Source: Hirudinaria manillensis (Eukaryota > Annelida > Clitellata > Hirudinida > Hirudinidae). From it: DNA of 64,000 nucleotides. Below, one piece after another: positions 1-12,870 of the stretch (position 1 is its first letter; each line of letters begins with the position of its first letter). The notes below the pieces were generated by a model. That model did not search any database. It saw nothing but the letters and a program-made list of their open reading frames with translations, and had not been told where the DNA came from. The position numbers and the translations under genes were made by a program. The stretch spans positions 6,698,142 through 6,762,141 of the forward strand of contig CM067532.1 of the NCBI GenBank assembly GCA_034509925.1, written 5' to 3'.

Positions 1-1037
1 TTGTGAACCAATAACCTTTAACAACCAATAATTAACAATTATTATTATAATGAATTATAATATTGTTGTAGGGCATAGCACTTCTAGTTTATTAAGCGAG
101 AAATAAAGTTTCCAAGCTTCAACTATTTTCATTTTGGTCTTGCTAGAACATATTTCACAACATTTTTTTAAACTGCTGTGAGTGCGGTTTCTAAATCCAT
201 CATTCGGATTATAAATTAACGTAGGCCAGCGAATAAATCACACGAGTACAATCATTCAAATGTCAAACAACCTCTACATTTTCAAAACACTTCAACTGCA
301 AGAAGATACTCAAACCACAACAACAACAAAACAATCAAAAACACTTTGGAGTTTCAGATAGTTGGTTGTTTTGTTTTCCAGAACAACAAAACAATTCCAG
401 CCCAAGTTGCTCATCTGTTACCAATTACAGGTGCTTGCAATCTTTCCTCCTTAACTGATAGCAAATGTACTAAGTGTGTTATCTTTGATGAGTTACTACT
501 TTAACATCCAAGTATTATCCACGTGGACTGGTTTTTACATTGTTTACATTACGTCTGCACTTGACCTACAAAGCTGTTACAAAATCTTTTGAACCAATAA
601 AAGTTTCCCTCTGATTAATGAAATTCAGAATCTTTTTTTAGTGTAGCTATGGTTTTGGTCTAGTTTTGGTTTTTGTTTAAGCCAATTCAGGATGGCAACA
701 GTTTTCTACTGACTTTCTATTGGTAATCAATGTCTGCTTAATGAGCTTCATTTTTGTGCAAGCAATGAATCATCAGATTTGTATGTGTCAGTTCAACAAA
801 AGCAAATATCTCAAGCAGACATGCAGACAGCCTATTGATTAAAACCCAAACATTTCAAAAACAACAATTAAGAGAACAATGGAGGAGCTTGTAAAAATTC
901 AATATTTTCATATAAAATAATTAAGAAACAACGCATCTATTGCTTCTAATGGTTAAAATAATTATATCTAACGACCTAGCAATTTCAATGTTTAAGGAAT
1001 AGTCAAAATGACATTAAACTTAGATCCATACTCTCAC
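1..1037. other. No convincing exon (probably Piezo intron)
   Basis: This AT-rich stretch lies beyond the last Piezo exon I can place, on the 3' side of that gene. I see no long open frame and no splice-compatible exon in the expected phase 0. It most likely holds intron, perhaps with one short or diverged exon encoding the poorly conserved acidic loop that follows the first transmembrane helices in Piezo. Confidence 0.4.
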
Positions 1038-3827
1038 CTCTTCAGCATCTCCCTTCAGCAAAATCTTTTGATGGATGCTGTTTACATTGACCACATTTCT
1101 GATGGTGAGGAATTTCATCTGTGAATAGTTGAATAGTTTCAATATACCATAGTTTATGAATTTAGTACAGAATCCGATGGTTCAATTCAGCAGATAACCT
1201 GGCATTATTTCGCAAAGCTAAATTGAACTAGGTCCAAAACTATATTTAGAAGAAATGTTTCATATTAGCAGCAGTGTTTACCAATTGATATTGTAGAAAT
1301 CTAGAAGCCAATTCAAACTTTTGCAAATCTTTATTTGTTGTTTTAAACTATATCTGTTATATCAATCTATAAGCTCTGCTCTATCATGACTGACACCATC
1401 ATCAGACTAAAAACAACATTCATTAGAAGTACAGCCTCCTCAGGTCCACCCTTTATGTGTCATTAGAGACTATAATATTAGATATGCAGAGAATGGCTTT
1501 GAAGACGTATTTAGGAAACATACCTAACATTCATCTATTTGAATCAAAAATAAAGTAATATGATTCTATTATGCTAATAATTAACTGCATAAATAATTAT
1601 ATACATCATCAGCAAGCTGATAAGAGATAGCCTTTAAGAATCAAACCAAAGTCAAGTTCTCACCTTGATCATCCATCTCCTAATTTCAGAAGCCAGTACA
1701 AAGTAGAGCAAAACCAGTACTACCACATGAACATATCTCAGGGGAGGAAGGTCAGTCCTCAGGTCAATGAACTGAGGCTCCCCGCAACCGTTTGACACAG
1801 AGGTAAATCTCGTCACTCCCAGCAACCTATTTCAGGTTGAGTTAGATTGGATTTTTGACAGTAACAAATGGATGATGGTAGCAATTTGAATGTTGATATA
1901 ATTTTTTTTTTTAATATGAGTTTATAAAAGTGTCAAAGCAACTTAAAGAACAAATAGCAAATTAAACATGAACAATATTAAACAAACAATTATATACATA
2001 ACACAATGAAACATTTATTGGTGTAATTTATTAGTAGAGCAAATTACTTGAAACATGGAAACAATCGCCCACCCAACAATGACAAATGTAGAATTTATGA
2101 ATCATAAAGGCACATTAAGAACTTAAATTTTTGAACTTGACAAGTGATTCATCTGAAGTCAATTAAATAATCACCTGTCCCAAAGACTGCCTTCAGTGAC
2201 GTGTATCCCCCAGAAATCATTGACTTTTGGGAACTGCCTCAGGTATATGACGAGGAGATGGAGAGCCGCATAGCCGGCCATGAAGTAGCGGATCCTCTGA
2301 AACCAGAGCAGCTGAAGACTGTTATTTATAACCAAGGACCACATGGTCATGGAAAGGATGAAAACCAGAAAGTAGAACAGATTGATCAGAGAAGGACAAA
2401 GAATTCCGGCCGTCGCTATGAGACCGACGAGGGTGGAGTTGCCGAGGTAGAGGGAAATGACGTTGGCACATTTGCAGATCTGTTCGTCGATGGCCCGAGC
2501 GTAAGACGGACGAAAAATGGAGGGTTTGGAGAGCCACGCTTGACAGCACCAAAGACATGCCAGAGTGACTAGAAACGATGCCATGTCGGGACAAAGAATC
2601 CTGATTACGTTCCGAGCGTTGTTGTGCTGAATCCTAAAGTGACATTAAACATGCGACGTTAAAAAAACCAATGCAACAATGACATGTGACATCACAGTCG
2701 ATAACAGAAACTTTGAACAACAAAGCACCTTTGAAGTCCTACTTGGTCCAATATGCTGTCAAGAAGGGTGCCTGAAAATATTTAATTGCCTCTATTATAA
2801 CCTGTCGTGTAAACTCTGCAGACTTCCTGATTTTTATCTAATAAGATTTAAGGATTCATAATTCTGTTAAAATAGCCAAGTTTTTCCACATGAAAGAAAT
2901 TGCAAATACATGCAAATTGCATTATCATTTGAGTTACATACTTTTTTTTTATAATAAAAACTTAAGGGCCAATAATTGAAGTTAATTGTTTTGACAAAGT
3001 TAATTGCCCAGAAGTCATTATACATAACGATCTGCTTGTAGAAGTATATAAAAAACTTGAACACATCCAATTATATGACGATGATGATGATGATGATGAT
3101 TATACCAGGTGAGGAAACCCCACCTCTATTAATTTTAACATCCATCATCACTCATCACATTTACTCACAGTTCCCAGCCGCATCAAACATGGTTTTGTTA
3201 TATGACCAGGAGGTTTCTTCACGCGTCAGATTGTAGTTTTCATTGGTGTTGGTATTTGAAAAATTCCCGTCAGAAGGTTCTTCTGGAGTTTCTATCATAA
3301 TGGCTCCTTCATAAGACTGTATATGCTGCCTAAGAGTGACTGCAGCATATATCTGAAAGACTGATTGTGACAGAAGAGCAGCACTTGTCAAAACCATTGA
3401 CACCATCAGATATTTCCCTGTTAAGCCTCCTATAATTGAAGTGCAATAATTGAGACACCGCTAGAACAACCAGCTCACTAATAAGAATTTTCCACCAACT
3501 TGTCATTGAGAAGAAGGTTGGTCTAGAGAGGAAGGCATTGATAAGCATGAGAAATCCATAAGCAAGGGAGAATATGTTGAAACGAAATATTGTGGCTGTT
3601 AAAAAGTTCAAGCAAGTTATATCAAATTACAACCATTAACCATGATTGATGTGATAATGAGCTTACTTTTCTCAAAATGAATCAACTCATAATGTTTAAA
3701 ATGTTTCAATAGCCATTCATCATAGTAATTATTACAATCACTTCAAAAACCAACCTGCCAGAAACACTATAGGCATGGCAAACCTAAATAAAATAAAACA
3801 TATCCATTCCTGTGTGAGTGTAGCCAT
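1038..3827 (-). CDS. PIEZO: Piezo mechanosensitive cation channel, N-terminal part (gene continues past the left end)
   Basis: Six phase-compatible exons are visible: 3755-3827 (start ATG at 3827), 3479-3595, 3165-3417, 2175-2633, 1664-1826 and 1038-1118. They encode the first 382 residues. The joined protein follows the layout of vertebrate PIEZO1: a hydrophobic start with an LFRFAMPIVFLAATIFRFN-type first helix, a second helix pair, a glycosylatable luminal loop with several N-x-S/T sites, a PNAIR-like stretch (NNARNVIRILCPD), then helices around CPSLINLFYFL and LHLLVIYLRQFP, and a conserved SLWDRLLGVTRF-type segment followed by another helix. Piezo proteins are very large (about 2,500 residues) plasma-membrane trimers that open on membrane tension. 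Only the outer blade is in this window. Each exon ends in a GT donor and begins after an AG acceptor. No further exon could be placed with confidence between 1 and 1037. The family call is strong from co-linear motifs; the exact exon 2/3 junction (donor at 3478) is an inference. Confidence 0.85.
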
Positions 3828-5361
3828 TGTTGGCTTTGCGTTGTTTATCTAAAATTGAAACTTATTAATGATTCTTATCGACGATTTGAGGTTAAAAAGC
3901 AATGCATTCCGGTACCTTCAACTTATATAATTAATATCCAAATGCATATCCAGAATCACAGTCCACGCAAACACGAAAGTTGACTAGAGTTGCAAGTACC
4001 TAAAGAAAATTTAAAATTATAGCTCACGAAACACCACCACCGAAGAAAGGATCTAGCATATAAACAGTCATTGTACTACCGTGTACTTGTGAATGTGTAA
4101 TAGTACAAAATGGATTGAGTTTGAAATGCAATTAAGTGACTAACCTCGTCGTCGTTTGGGCAGTCTTAACGATGAAATCATGGAAGTCTGACCGTATTGC
4201 GATGTTTCTGAGTGATCGAAATAGCAGCGTTTTTATTAATTCCAAAACGTAGAATTAAAGTCCAGCCTAAACATACCCACTCGGCTTGCAACAAACCTGT
4301 CAACAAATTGTAGAAAACAACACGGTCCTGCGAGGATGGAATGTTATTTGAAGATTTGTCCCTACAAATAAGACAGAAACAGATGAAAAGAGCGGTGTAT
4401 ATATTGCACAAAGATGCATATATTTTTGTCCATTTATTATGCCCATCTATATTAAGATGTAATTAACATTTACTTACGCCTCTCAGTTATTGCTTAACAA
4501 CGCGCTTCATAACCAACTCCCAATTTTGTTTTAAATAATTGCTACCATACAGCAGAATTTCATTTTTAAATAATTATGAGCAACAAAATAGTTTTTCTCT
4601 GAAAGTTAAGTAAAATTTCTATAGGTGTTAATTTGCTAGTATGAACAAAACTGACAAAGGTATGGAAATAGCGTATTACTATGCAGACTAATCATTTTTA
4701 GTAACTAAACCTGTTTGTTAAATTAAAAATAAATGTTTGAGGACTCCAACACTCCAATTCTGCCCCGAATTTTATGAGAAAAAAAGCATGAAAAATAAGA
4801 AAGAATTACGCGAGGGTTAAGGTGTCAATCGTTTGTTAGATTTCTCTCCGTTTCAGCTTTAAAATCTTGGTTAAACAAGTGTGCAAAACCAGCATAATTA
4901 AGACTACTCTATCATTGAATTTTTGCAGACAATCGCCTGGATAACCATGACCCCTTTTAAGTTTTTAGCAATACCTATGTCAATACCTATCGAATCATAG
5001 GTCACAACGATGCGCAGTTTTATTGTAATTATAATAGAATGACCTAATAGGGCTGTAACCATGAGCTAAATAAAGTCTTTATAATTACACTCTTTTTAAT
5101 AAATCGGTTTTCCGATCACAATTTGAGCTTGTTTTTCCTTATTAGCCATTACCAAAGAATGAGATGCAATCCAATAAATTCCACATCTAAAATGTGATTT
5201 GAACATGGTTAATACTTTATAGTCTACTAGATGGATAATACAAGAACAAATTACAGAATGTTGTGAACAATAAAATTTATATTATGAATTAATCTCAGTC
5301 AATTCAATTCATAGCAATAACAAAGTTATTCATCATTAATTATGTAATCCATGATTGAATT
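3828..5361. other. Intergenic spacer between Piezo and RMDN1
   Basis: This spacer contains the 5' flank of Piezo (3828 upward) and the 3' flank of the RMDN1-like gene (below 5362). A 77-codon minus-strand frame at 4178-4411 has no recognisable motif and no co-linear neighbour exon, so I treat it as chance or untranslated leader. No RNA gene or repeat is recognised. Confidence 0.5.
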
Positions 5362-7090
5362 TTATAAAGACTTTAGCAAAGTAGTAGCTTCCAAAATTGC
5401 CTGCAATTAGAAACATATTTACTAGCCACCATGCTATATTTATTGCATTTGATATGGTTAAAACAACCAGGGAAAACATTATTACTTTCTTATCATCTTC
5501 AGTTTTAGGATTGCATGCAACTGTTTTTAAAAGATATTTTTTAGCAAGTTCTTTCTCTTTCAATCTCAGATATGTTTTTCCAATCATAAGCAAATTCATG
5601 CTATAAAATCCCTCTTCAACTGAAAGTGAGATGTATCTTGAAATTAATATATTTATAAAAAAAATATATATAATCCATACTTTCTTCTGCCATCAAGAAG
5701 TGACTTAAGGCCTAAAATTGAAATTAATAATTGAACTATCAATATCATGTAGAAGTAGACAAAATGTTAGACCTCTTGATAGGTTGAAGAAGGAGGGGAG
5801 GTGAACAGGAGAGATGCGAGCTTCCTTTGGTACCATGAAAGGTCAGCAAACACAAAACACCTTTTCAACAGCATTTGGAATAAATAAAATTAGGATTGCA
5901 AATAATGGCAATCATTCACTGTGTATAAAATTGGCATGCAGTTTGGCTGAATGGTTAACATTCTTACAAGAGCAATAACAGAAACAGTCATAATGTGTTG
6001 GGTTTGCAACAAAGCAAGGCACCACAAGGGAGCTCCAAATAGTTATTTTAATTATGGAGTTCATATCATAGGTAGATACAAAATGTATTTAAAACATTAG
6101 CAAATAGAAACATACATTAAAATAAATTAACTCACCAATAACCCAACAAATGAACAGAAGTTGGATCTTTGCCATTTAGTTCAATTGCTCTCTGGAGAAA
6201 AATGCAACAAAATCAACTTTCATGGGAATAATTTTTAAATGAATTAAGATAATAAATAAGAAAATCAGAGGTACCAAAAAATGTTTTTTGATCTCAAAAG
6301 CTTTCAGAAGCCTTTCTGTTGTTCCCTGAAACTCATCAACGTAATCAAGTAAAATAGCATACCACTGAAAAGACATACAAAAGCATGCTTTTAACTAATG
6401 ATAAAATAATAGCAAATAATAAATAAACTTTGTGGCAAGCAAAATTATCTTCTCCAACTTTCAAACCAGCTTCAGCAAAAGCAAATGCTTCTTGAATCAG
6501 TTGTTTCTTGATATTAACATCTGACACTAGTCTGGCTTTATCGCAAAATGCCCTTGCAATCCGCCACAGGATTTCGGCTTCCCCAGAATCTTTGAATTGA
6601 CTTAGATACTCATATAACAAATCAACCTCATTTTCAAGGTAAAGCTCATCTGCTTTCTTGAGTATTTCATGGAGATTAAGAGTTGGGTTTGCATTGGTCT
6701 TCAGTTCCTTCAATTCTAGTTAATGTTTGAATTATTAAATGAAATTTATATTCAAAATAAAATCCGCTATTTAATAAATACCCTTTTCCACAAATGTTCG
6801 TGCTAATGGCACAATGCTAGCAAGACAGATCACTCCTGTGTAATGCTAATGATATTTATTATATGACGTCATCGAAAATAAAAGTGCTAGTAAGCACTTA
6901 ATAAAGTGATGAAAAAAGTGACTTCTTATGAGAGAAATAATGAGTAACAAGACTGTGGTTTATATTTTCCAAAACGGACCTGAAAACACAACGTCTTCAT
7001 TCCATATTTATTCACTGAATAGGAGCAAAATCTTCTCAATAACTTTTGGAATTGGACAATTTTGTAGAATGCACGCACATAGGACGACAT
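5362..7090 (-). CDS. RMDN1: Regulator of microtubule dynamics 1-like TPR protein
   Basis: This is a complete nine-exon model: 6980-7090 (ATG at 7090), 6782-6845, 6429-6715, 6275-6364, 6136-6191, 5773-5860, 5681-5711, 5486-5619 and 5362-5400 (TAA). Every junction keeps phase. The protein has a short basic/hydrophobic N-terminus with one possible membrane or mitochondrial-targeting stretch, then TPR-like helices. Signature segments shared with vertebrate RMDN/FAM82 proteins are KADELYLENE, AEILWRIARA, RAIELNGKDPTSVHLLGYW, LSWYQRKLA, PPSSTYQEALSHF and NLLMIGKTYLRLKEKELAKK. The family binds microtubules and sits on mitochondria or spindle poles. The size is close to the human protein. The gene is divergent from the tetraspan gene that starts at 7920, with an 830 bp shared upstream region. 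One exon is only 31 nt and its last coding exon only 39 nt. Confidence 0.88.
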
Positions 7091-7919
7091 CGTAACCAGA
7101 CCATTCAGCGAACTTAGAACTTAGTGGAAGATTTCCATCCGCCTATCGTGCATAATATTTAGATTCAGCAGGTTTGTTGACAGCTTGGAATTAAAACAGC
7201 TGACCAAACATATTATGTAAATGTGAAATTTTTGACAAAACCACAATTCACGCATTATTTTAAATATTCTGAATGTTTGGAGGTAATTTTTATCGTATGA
7301 AAATAATAAGTTATTTATGAGAAATCTCGTGGTACCTTTAAACAGAGATCAGAGTCTCTAAGAGAGGTGACTTTTATTGGCGTTTGTGGATTAACTAAAC
7401 ATTATGGACTATTCCAACCCAGAATTGAGTCAAATTTGTGAGCAGTTGCGAAGATTTTTATTTATTAAAGCGGACATTTAAGAGATGCCTGCCCAAATAT
7501 AGCTATTAGAAATCAAAACTAATGGCTTAGCCAAGATTAAAAGATGGTTGATTCGAAAATAATATAAGTTCAATCATGGAATTATGTTTAAAAAAATGAT
7601 TGATTATTTGTTCTATTATGGCCAGAGCTTTAAAGAATTCTTGCTTCACTTGCCGAGTAATCCCTCGAAATTACTGTTGAAATAATTTAATGATTTATAT
7701 AATGTGTCATTTAATTAATTCTCCGAAATAACCACCACATTACTGTTAAAATATGATGGTGATTTTGACTAGAAAGCTGTTTTGGAATAAACGCCTTGAG
7801 GCTAAGTGACTGTCACGTTTCGAATAAGTCTCGAGCTGAGCTCCTCAACTTTATTTAAATTCATTTATAAATGCAACGACAGTTGTGTATTGCTTACGTT
7901 TGCATGTCGTAATTTATGA
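7091..7919. promoter_or_regulatory. Divergent intergenic region, RMDN1 (-) / tetraspan (+)
   Basis: This AT-rich 0.83 kb segment lies between two divergent start codons. It must hold both promoters or untranslated leaders, but I could not identify a core promoter motif with confidence. Confidence 0.35.
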
Positions 7920-9227
7920 ATGTACGTTAAAATAATTGAAGAATTCACGAAAATGGAAAATTCAAAATTGAGAAAGTTTATGGAAACGTATGCAATCACA
8001 GTAACTGGTATTCTCAACTTGTTTACGGGAATTATTTATTTTGGAAGTAACTTATTCATATCCTTTTATCATCCGGAATTTGCTTCAAGACCCGAGGTTC
8101 TATACAACAGTCTTTGGCCTGGTATTCTGGTAGGATTTATAACTGTTCATACTTTTTATTTAGAATATTACAACTCAGATATGGTCACAAATAAAGCTAA
8201 TGTAAACGCGATGCGAAAAGTTCCAATCTCGAATCCAGTCACTCTCAAAATGAATAAGGAATTCAATTGTTACATCGATTTGCTTGTCCATTTTATAAAC
8301 AATTAAAATTAGAGGGAAATAAATGCATTTCTTGGTCTAGCTGGCACTTCCGTAACAACCTATATTTTGCACCGCTACTTTAAAATTTAACAGACAATTT
8401 AACAAAATTTCAGTTCATTTCCAATTCTGTGGTAGCATTTTCCGCCAATAAGGACAAAAAGAGACTAAAAGTGAGGTTCGTTTTTTAATTATAAATTACT
8501 AAATTAATTATATGCTGCTGAAAATATCGGAATGGATCGGAGAAAAACATTTTCGTTTTTGGTTACCAATAAAGATATCGATTTTCTCATAATCTCGGAT
8601 TAGGTTCTCGTTCCGAACATTCTACATATTTTATCTCAATGTTTGATGGACGTATTCCAGAGATGGGTTTTTGTTATTATTTGTTTTGACTGATCTTATT
8701 TTGAGATAATACTCCAAACATTTTAAATTAATAATTCCACAATTATAATTTCCTGATTGATGAGTAACAAAATCGATTATTTAACAATAGATGCGCGTTT
8801 ACCAATGTACTTCGATATTGGCGTTGTTTATGTGTCTGCTAATGTTCTCCCAAGGATGCAAAGACATTTTTCTTCAATCCAGTGTAAGATGACAAAACTA
8901 CTTTTGATTGAGAAAATAAATCACATGATAACTGGAAATCAAGCACATAATTATTATTAGTTTCACAATTGCATCATTATAAGTGATGAGCGTACTTCAC
9001 CAACATATCTAAAACTATGAACCTTGAAGACATCGGCGGGTGAAAACGGGTTTCCGGTATTGATCCTTCTGACGGCTTTGATGATACTCCTAAGTTCAGC
9101 TGGTGGTCTGGTTTCATGTTCCAGCTTGTATGCCACTGCATACGCACTCAGCACCAATTACAACCAGGCCAGGATAAATGCAGTTTTGGTTAGAAGAAAT
9201 TTAGAACATGAATATGAATTCCTATAA
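7920..9227 (+). CDS. MS4A/CD20-like four-transmembrane protein
   Basis: Four exons join in phase 0: 7920-8129, 8414-8470, 8791-8883 and 9030-9227. The start may be 7920 or the in-frame ATG at 7953. The predicted product is about 185 residues with four hydrophobic helices: around YAITVTGILNLFTGIIYFG, SLWPGILFISNSVVAFSA, CTSILALFMCLLMFS and PVLILLTALMILLSSAGG. The second helix has the W-x-G-I-x-F-I-x-x-S pattern typical of the CD20/MS4A and related tetraspan families, followed by a charged cytosolic turn with K and R residues. The one-exon-per-helix layout also fits those families. Both ends are predicted cytosolic. Family placement is inference from topology and that motif; other four-TM families are possible. 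The exon 4 acceptor (after 9029) is weak. Confidence 0.55.
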
Positions 9228-9926
9228 GCGGATGCATCATTTTCACTTTAAATGCATTTCAGCCCTCAGTTTTTATATCATCTCCAGCCAATGCAAGTTG
9301 GTTTCTTTTGTTGACTTTCTATGTTTTCGGTTGTCGCAAACAGTTGCATTATCGTTCTCAGTTCCTTCTATGTACCCTCTGGAAGCAAGTTTTACGAATA
9401 TTAGCCCACCTCCTCCGTACGAATCGTTCTTCATCAGATAAAGGATTCAGAACAGTGTTTCGAATTTTGGATATTGAAAGAGCTATTATGATTATCGATC
9501 GACTGAAGATATCCTAATATTTTTTGTTGTTGTTAAAATGTACCGAAATGTAAATGTTGTTGAATTCCGTTGGCATTATTAATATTTATGAACGGATTCT
9601 CGGATGAGAATTAGAAAAATTAGATTAAATTAAAATGTCACTGTTTAACATTGTTGGGAGATACACAAACGCTGAATATTCAACCGTTAAACAGCTAAGC
9701 CAAACGAATATAGCATCACTTATTGCTTTCCGAGCTAAAGTTTCGGAGTTATCCTATATATAGACCAGATGTTTAGGTAGAGTTGCTTGCGAGTAGCGCC
9801 CTCTCCCGAGTTGTCTGAGTGTTTTCAAAGCTTTTTGGACCTGATATACCTGGATAAGTCTCGTGCTCTGCAAATTGTCTCAATTTTAACCAATCAATTG
9901 ATAAGGCACAGTTTGATTTAATTGAA
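9228..9926. other. Intergenic spacer
   Basis: Short open frames at 9208-9441 and 9308-9517 show no recognisable protein and no matching splice partners. The sequence may hold the tetraspan 3' UTR and the leader of the ankyrin/SOCS gene. Nothing else was recognised. Confidence 0.45.
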
Positions 9927-12619
9927 ATGGGTTTAAGAAGCGAGGAGGTTAGATTTGAAAAATTATTTTTAATATGAAATTTCCTCGATTAAACCTCCAT
10001 GCAAATTGCTAGGACAAGTTATTTAAAGCTTGCCGTCAAGGGAAAGTGAAAGCAGTTCAAGAAATCATTTCTTCGAGCATGCTGTCGGCTGAAAACCTGG
10101 TCAATACCATGTCAAGCGATCACAAAACGCTCCTCTACCATTCCATAATAGCCGGCAGGCTGGTCACTTTTTCAAATAAAAATAACGAACATATCTACAA
10201 GTTTCAACTTTTATCATCTTTCCAAATTTGTTTGAATAATATGTGAATAAATAAGCTTGTAAAATTCTTTTATCTAAATTTTAAAGCTTACAAACATTTG
10301 GATTTAACCTTATGAAGCCTATTGAATTTTTAATTTAAGTTACCAGGTGGTACGATTGCTCATTAAATACGGAGCAGACGTCAACAAAGCAAGCGTCGTG
10401 TTTTATGGAAAAGACTGTTCTTATCCTAGCTTTGAAACGTGTTATGAACCACCGGTGGTCACTTCTTCCAGGATTGGAAACACGGAAATCCTCAGATGCC
10501 TTCTTAGGAATGGAAGTGATCCAAATAGTCAAGCAGAAATTGCATCCAGTCACCAAACGGACGCTAGAAAACCTTTAGAAACCGTCAGTCAAATTTCAGT
10601 GCCATATAAACATTCAGAGATGATCTCCCGGCATCGAACTCATTGTACGGAAAACTCCAATTCTCGACACCATAACAGTAGTTTTAGTGGTTACCTGGGA
10701 ATGAGTGCTCTGCACAGCGCTTGTGAATCCTGTCAGGTAGTTTTTGTTCAATAATTGATCATTAACTTGATTAATAAATTAATTATTTGATGTGTCATAT
10801 GTATGTATATATATTTGGCCAATTTCTTAAAAAAATCTAAATCAAGGTAATACCATTATCATATTCGCAACCCAGCCTGCATCATCAGGAGTGCCATGAG
10901 ATAGGGTTCTACCCAACGGCGAATCGACGAAGCAATGCTTTCATATCCTATTAAGTTTCCCAAGTAGTGTTTCATCGACACAAAACCTGCAAAAAATTGC
11001 CCTTTCCCTGAGACATATTCTGCTTATATTTGTAGAAATAACTCCTCCTAAATTTTAAATTCCCCCCATGGTGTGGAGTCTGGATGATAAACTAGTATGG
11101 ATCACTCAAAAGATCGGCTAAGCACAAAAAAATAACATAGAATATTGACCAATGTGACGTAGATTTTATACGTAGTGTATATTTTGATAGCTGGAAAACG
11201 TGCGCTTACTCCTGAGCTACGGAGCAAATGCAAACATCGTGGAGGGCAGGAGACTGGAAAGACCGTTACACCTCGCTTCCAGGTAGATTTTAAGCATCTC
11301 CATTTATACCCTTTAAAAAAATTTGTTCATCTAAATCAGGGGTCGGCATAACTGGCCTGGCTTGTATTCCATTCCGGCCCAACGCTCCCAGTTATTTATT
11401 ATTGCATCAAGCCTAGCTGCACTCTAGTATGCTAACTGAGCATAAATTTGTAAAGAACTCAGAATATTTCTGGTGACCCGTTGAGGAAGGGGAGGAAGGA
11501 ATCTGTGAGAAATTCTAGCTTCCCGGGTAAATCACCGGAATAACATTCATGTCCGGCCTGATCTTCTTCTTGATGATGACCATGTCCTTCTTGATCTCTC
11601 GAAATGTTTTAGTATCTCGAAGAGATTACCGGTGTCTGATCACAAAACGCTCCTCTATCATTCCATAATAGAATGAATATTTTTCGTTGTCCAGGTGTCA
11701 ACCGGATTTGTGTGATAGACAGTGCGACATCATCGATCAGCTCTGTCAACACGAGGCGGATGCTAGTGCTCTTAACAAGAGACGACACTCCCCATATTAT
11801 TTGGCAGCCCTATACGGTTGCGCTAAAAAGGTGGAGATTTTACTTAAACACGGGGTCAACCCAAATTCCCACTTGACCGAAATAAGTTGCCACGGTCCTG
11901 GAGAATGGGGTGGGTACGGATCAGCGATGCACGTTGCAGCATACAAGGACTTTCTGTCTCTGGCAGTCGTTCTAATTAATTGTGGGGCAGATATCAACTC
12001 CTCAAATTCTACTGGACTTACTCCTCTCCATCTTAACATCGTCGTCAGGAACAGAAGCAACGTTGCCGCTCTATTGATATTTCATGGAGCTATCCTAAAT
12101 GACAATGCACAATTTGATAGCGGCAGACACCAGCCCTGTGCCTTACAAAGGTCATCGCTCTTTAGCAATGAGGGAAGTAGCCTACTTTCCAAATGTTTAT
12201 CTAACCCCCGACTGGATTGCGAAAGCTTAGCAATACTTCTGGTTCAAGCAGGTTATAATCTCAATCAGGATCCATGGCTTATTCCAGAGCTTGAATGGAA
12301 CCACATTTCGGAAAGATTGTCAAATACTGAGCCGAGCCCATTAAGAACTAGATCTGCAATTACATCTCCAGCAGGATGTCGTGTGTCTCGTCTGTGTAAG
12401 TGGTTAAGGATGAAACAGCAGACGGTAAAGAGTTTGGGAGAGATTTGCAGAGCGTTTATCAGGATTCATCTAGCTAAGTGTGGAGGTGGGAAGTCTATCG
12501 TACCAGGTGTCAATAAATTGCCCCTGCCTAATGCGTTGAAAAATTTTGTTTTGCTCAAAAGTCCTTCCGGTAAGAACATCGAAGAAGCAATACTGAACTG
12601 CTTTCGAGAGTTGCAATAA
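9927..12619 (+). CDS. Ankyrin-repeat and SOCS-box protein
   Basis: Five exons join in phase: 9927-9947 (ATG GGT...), 10013-10162, 10347-10736, 11191-11282 and 11695-12619 (TAA). The product is about 525 residues. It begins with an ankyrin-like helix pair (LFKACRQGKVKAVQE), then repeats with the canonical outer helix and loop (VVRLLIKYGADVNKA, ILRCLLRNGSDPNS, VRLLLSYGANANI, VEILLKHGVNPNS, AVVLINCGADINSSN, TGLTPLHL). The C-terminus carries a SOCS-box-like pair: a first helix with SLGEICRAFIRIHLAK and a second block with LPLPNALKNFVLL, the expected cullin-facing LPLP element. ASB proteins are substrate receptors of Cullin5-Elongin B/C ubiquitin ligases; the substrate here is unknown. Between repeats there is a Ser/His-rich insert (residues about 130-185). 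The exon 2 donor is weak. Which ASB subtype it is cannot be told by eye. Confidence 0.75.
11638..11671 (+). repeat. Intronic near-copy of part of ASB exon 2
   Basis: Thirty-four bases at 11638-11671 match 10118-10151 (inside exon 2 of the ankyrin/SOCS gene) with a single C/T difference. The copy lies in the last intron, about 23 bp before the acceptor of exon 5. It is too long to be chance and looks like a partial exon duplication. Confidence 0.85.
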
Positions 12620-12870
12620 TTAGGACTCTTCGAGGACCGTTGCGACGAGCTTGATAGTGAATTTGATTTCAATTTTGAGATGGCTGTTTAGAGATGATGT
12701 TTCTAACTAATTTTTTTTAAGTGTGATGTTCATTTGATTGCTTGAATTCTACAAATTATTATTTTAAATGAATTGGATCATGCTTAAAACTACTTTTGAG
12801 ACGAAAGGTCTAACAATACTAATCAATACACTTTAGTTTCGCACGAATATATTCTTATTTGGAACCATAA

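Noticed and set aside
2201-2572. Plus-strand 123-codon frame
   Set aside because: It is the antisense shadow of a Piezo exon, which has co-linear family motifs and splice sites.
11797-12672. Minus-strand frames over the ankyrin/SOCS gene
   Set aside because: They are shadows; the plus strand carries clear ankyrin repeats and a SOCS box.
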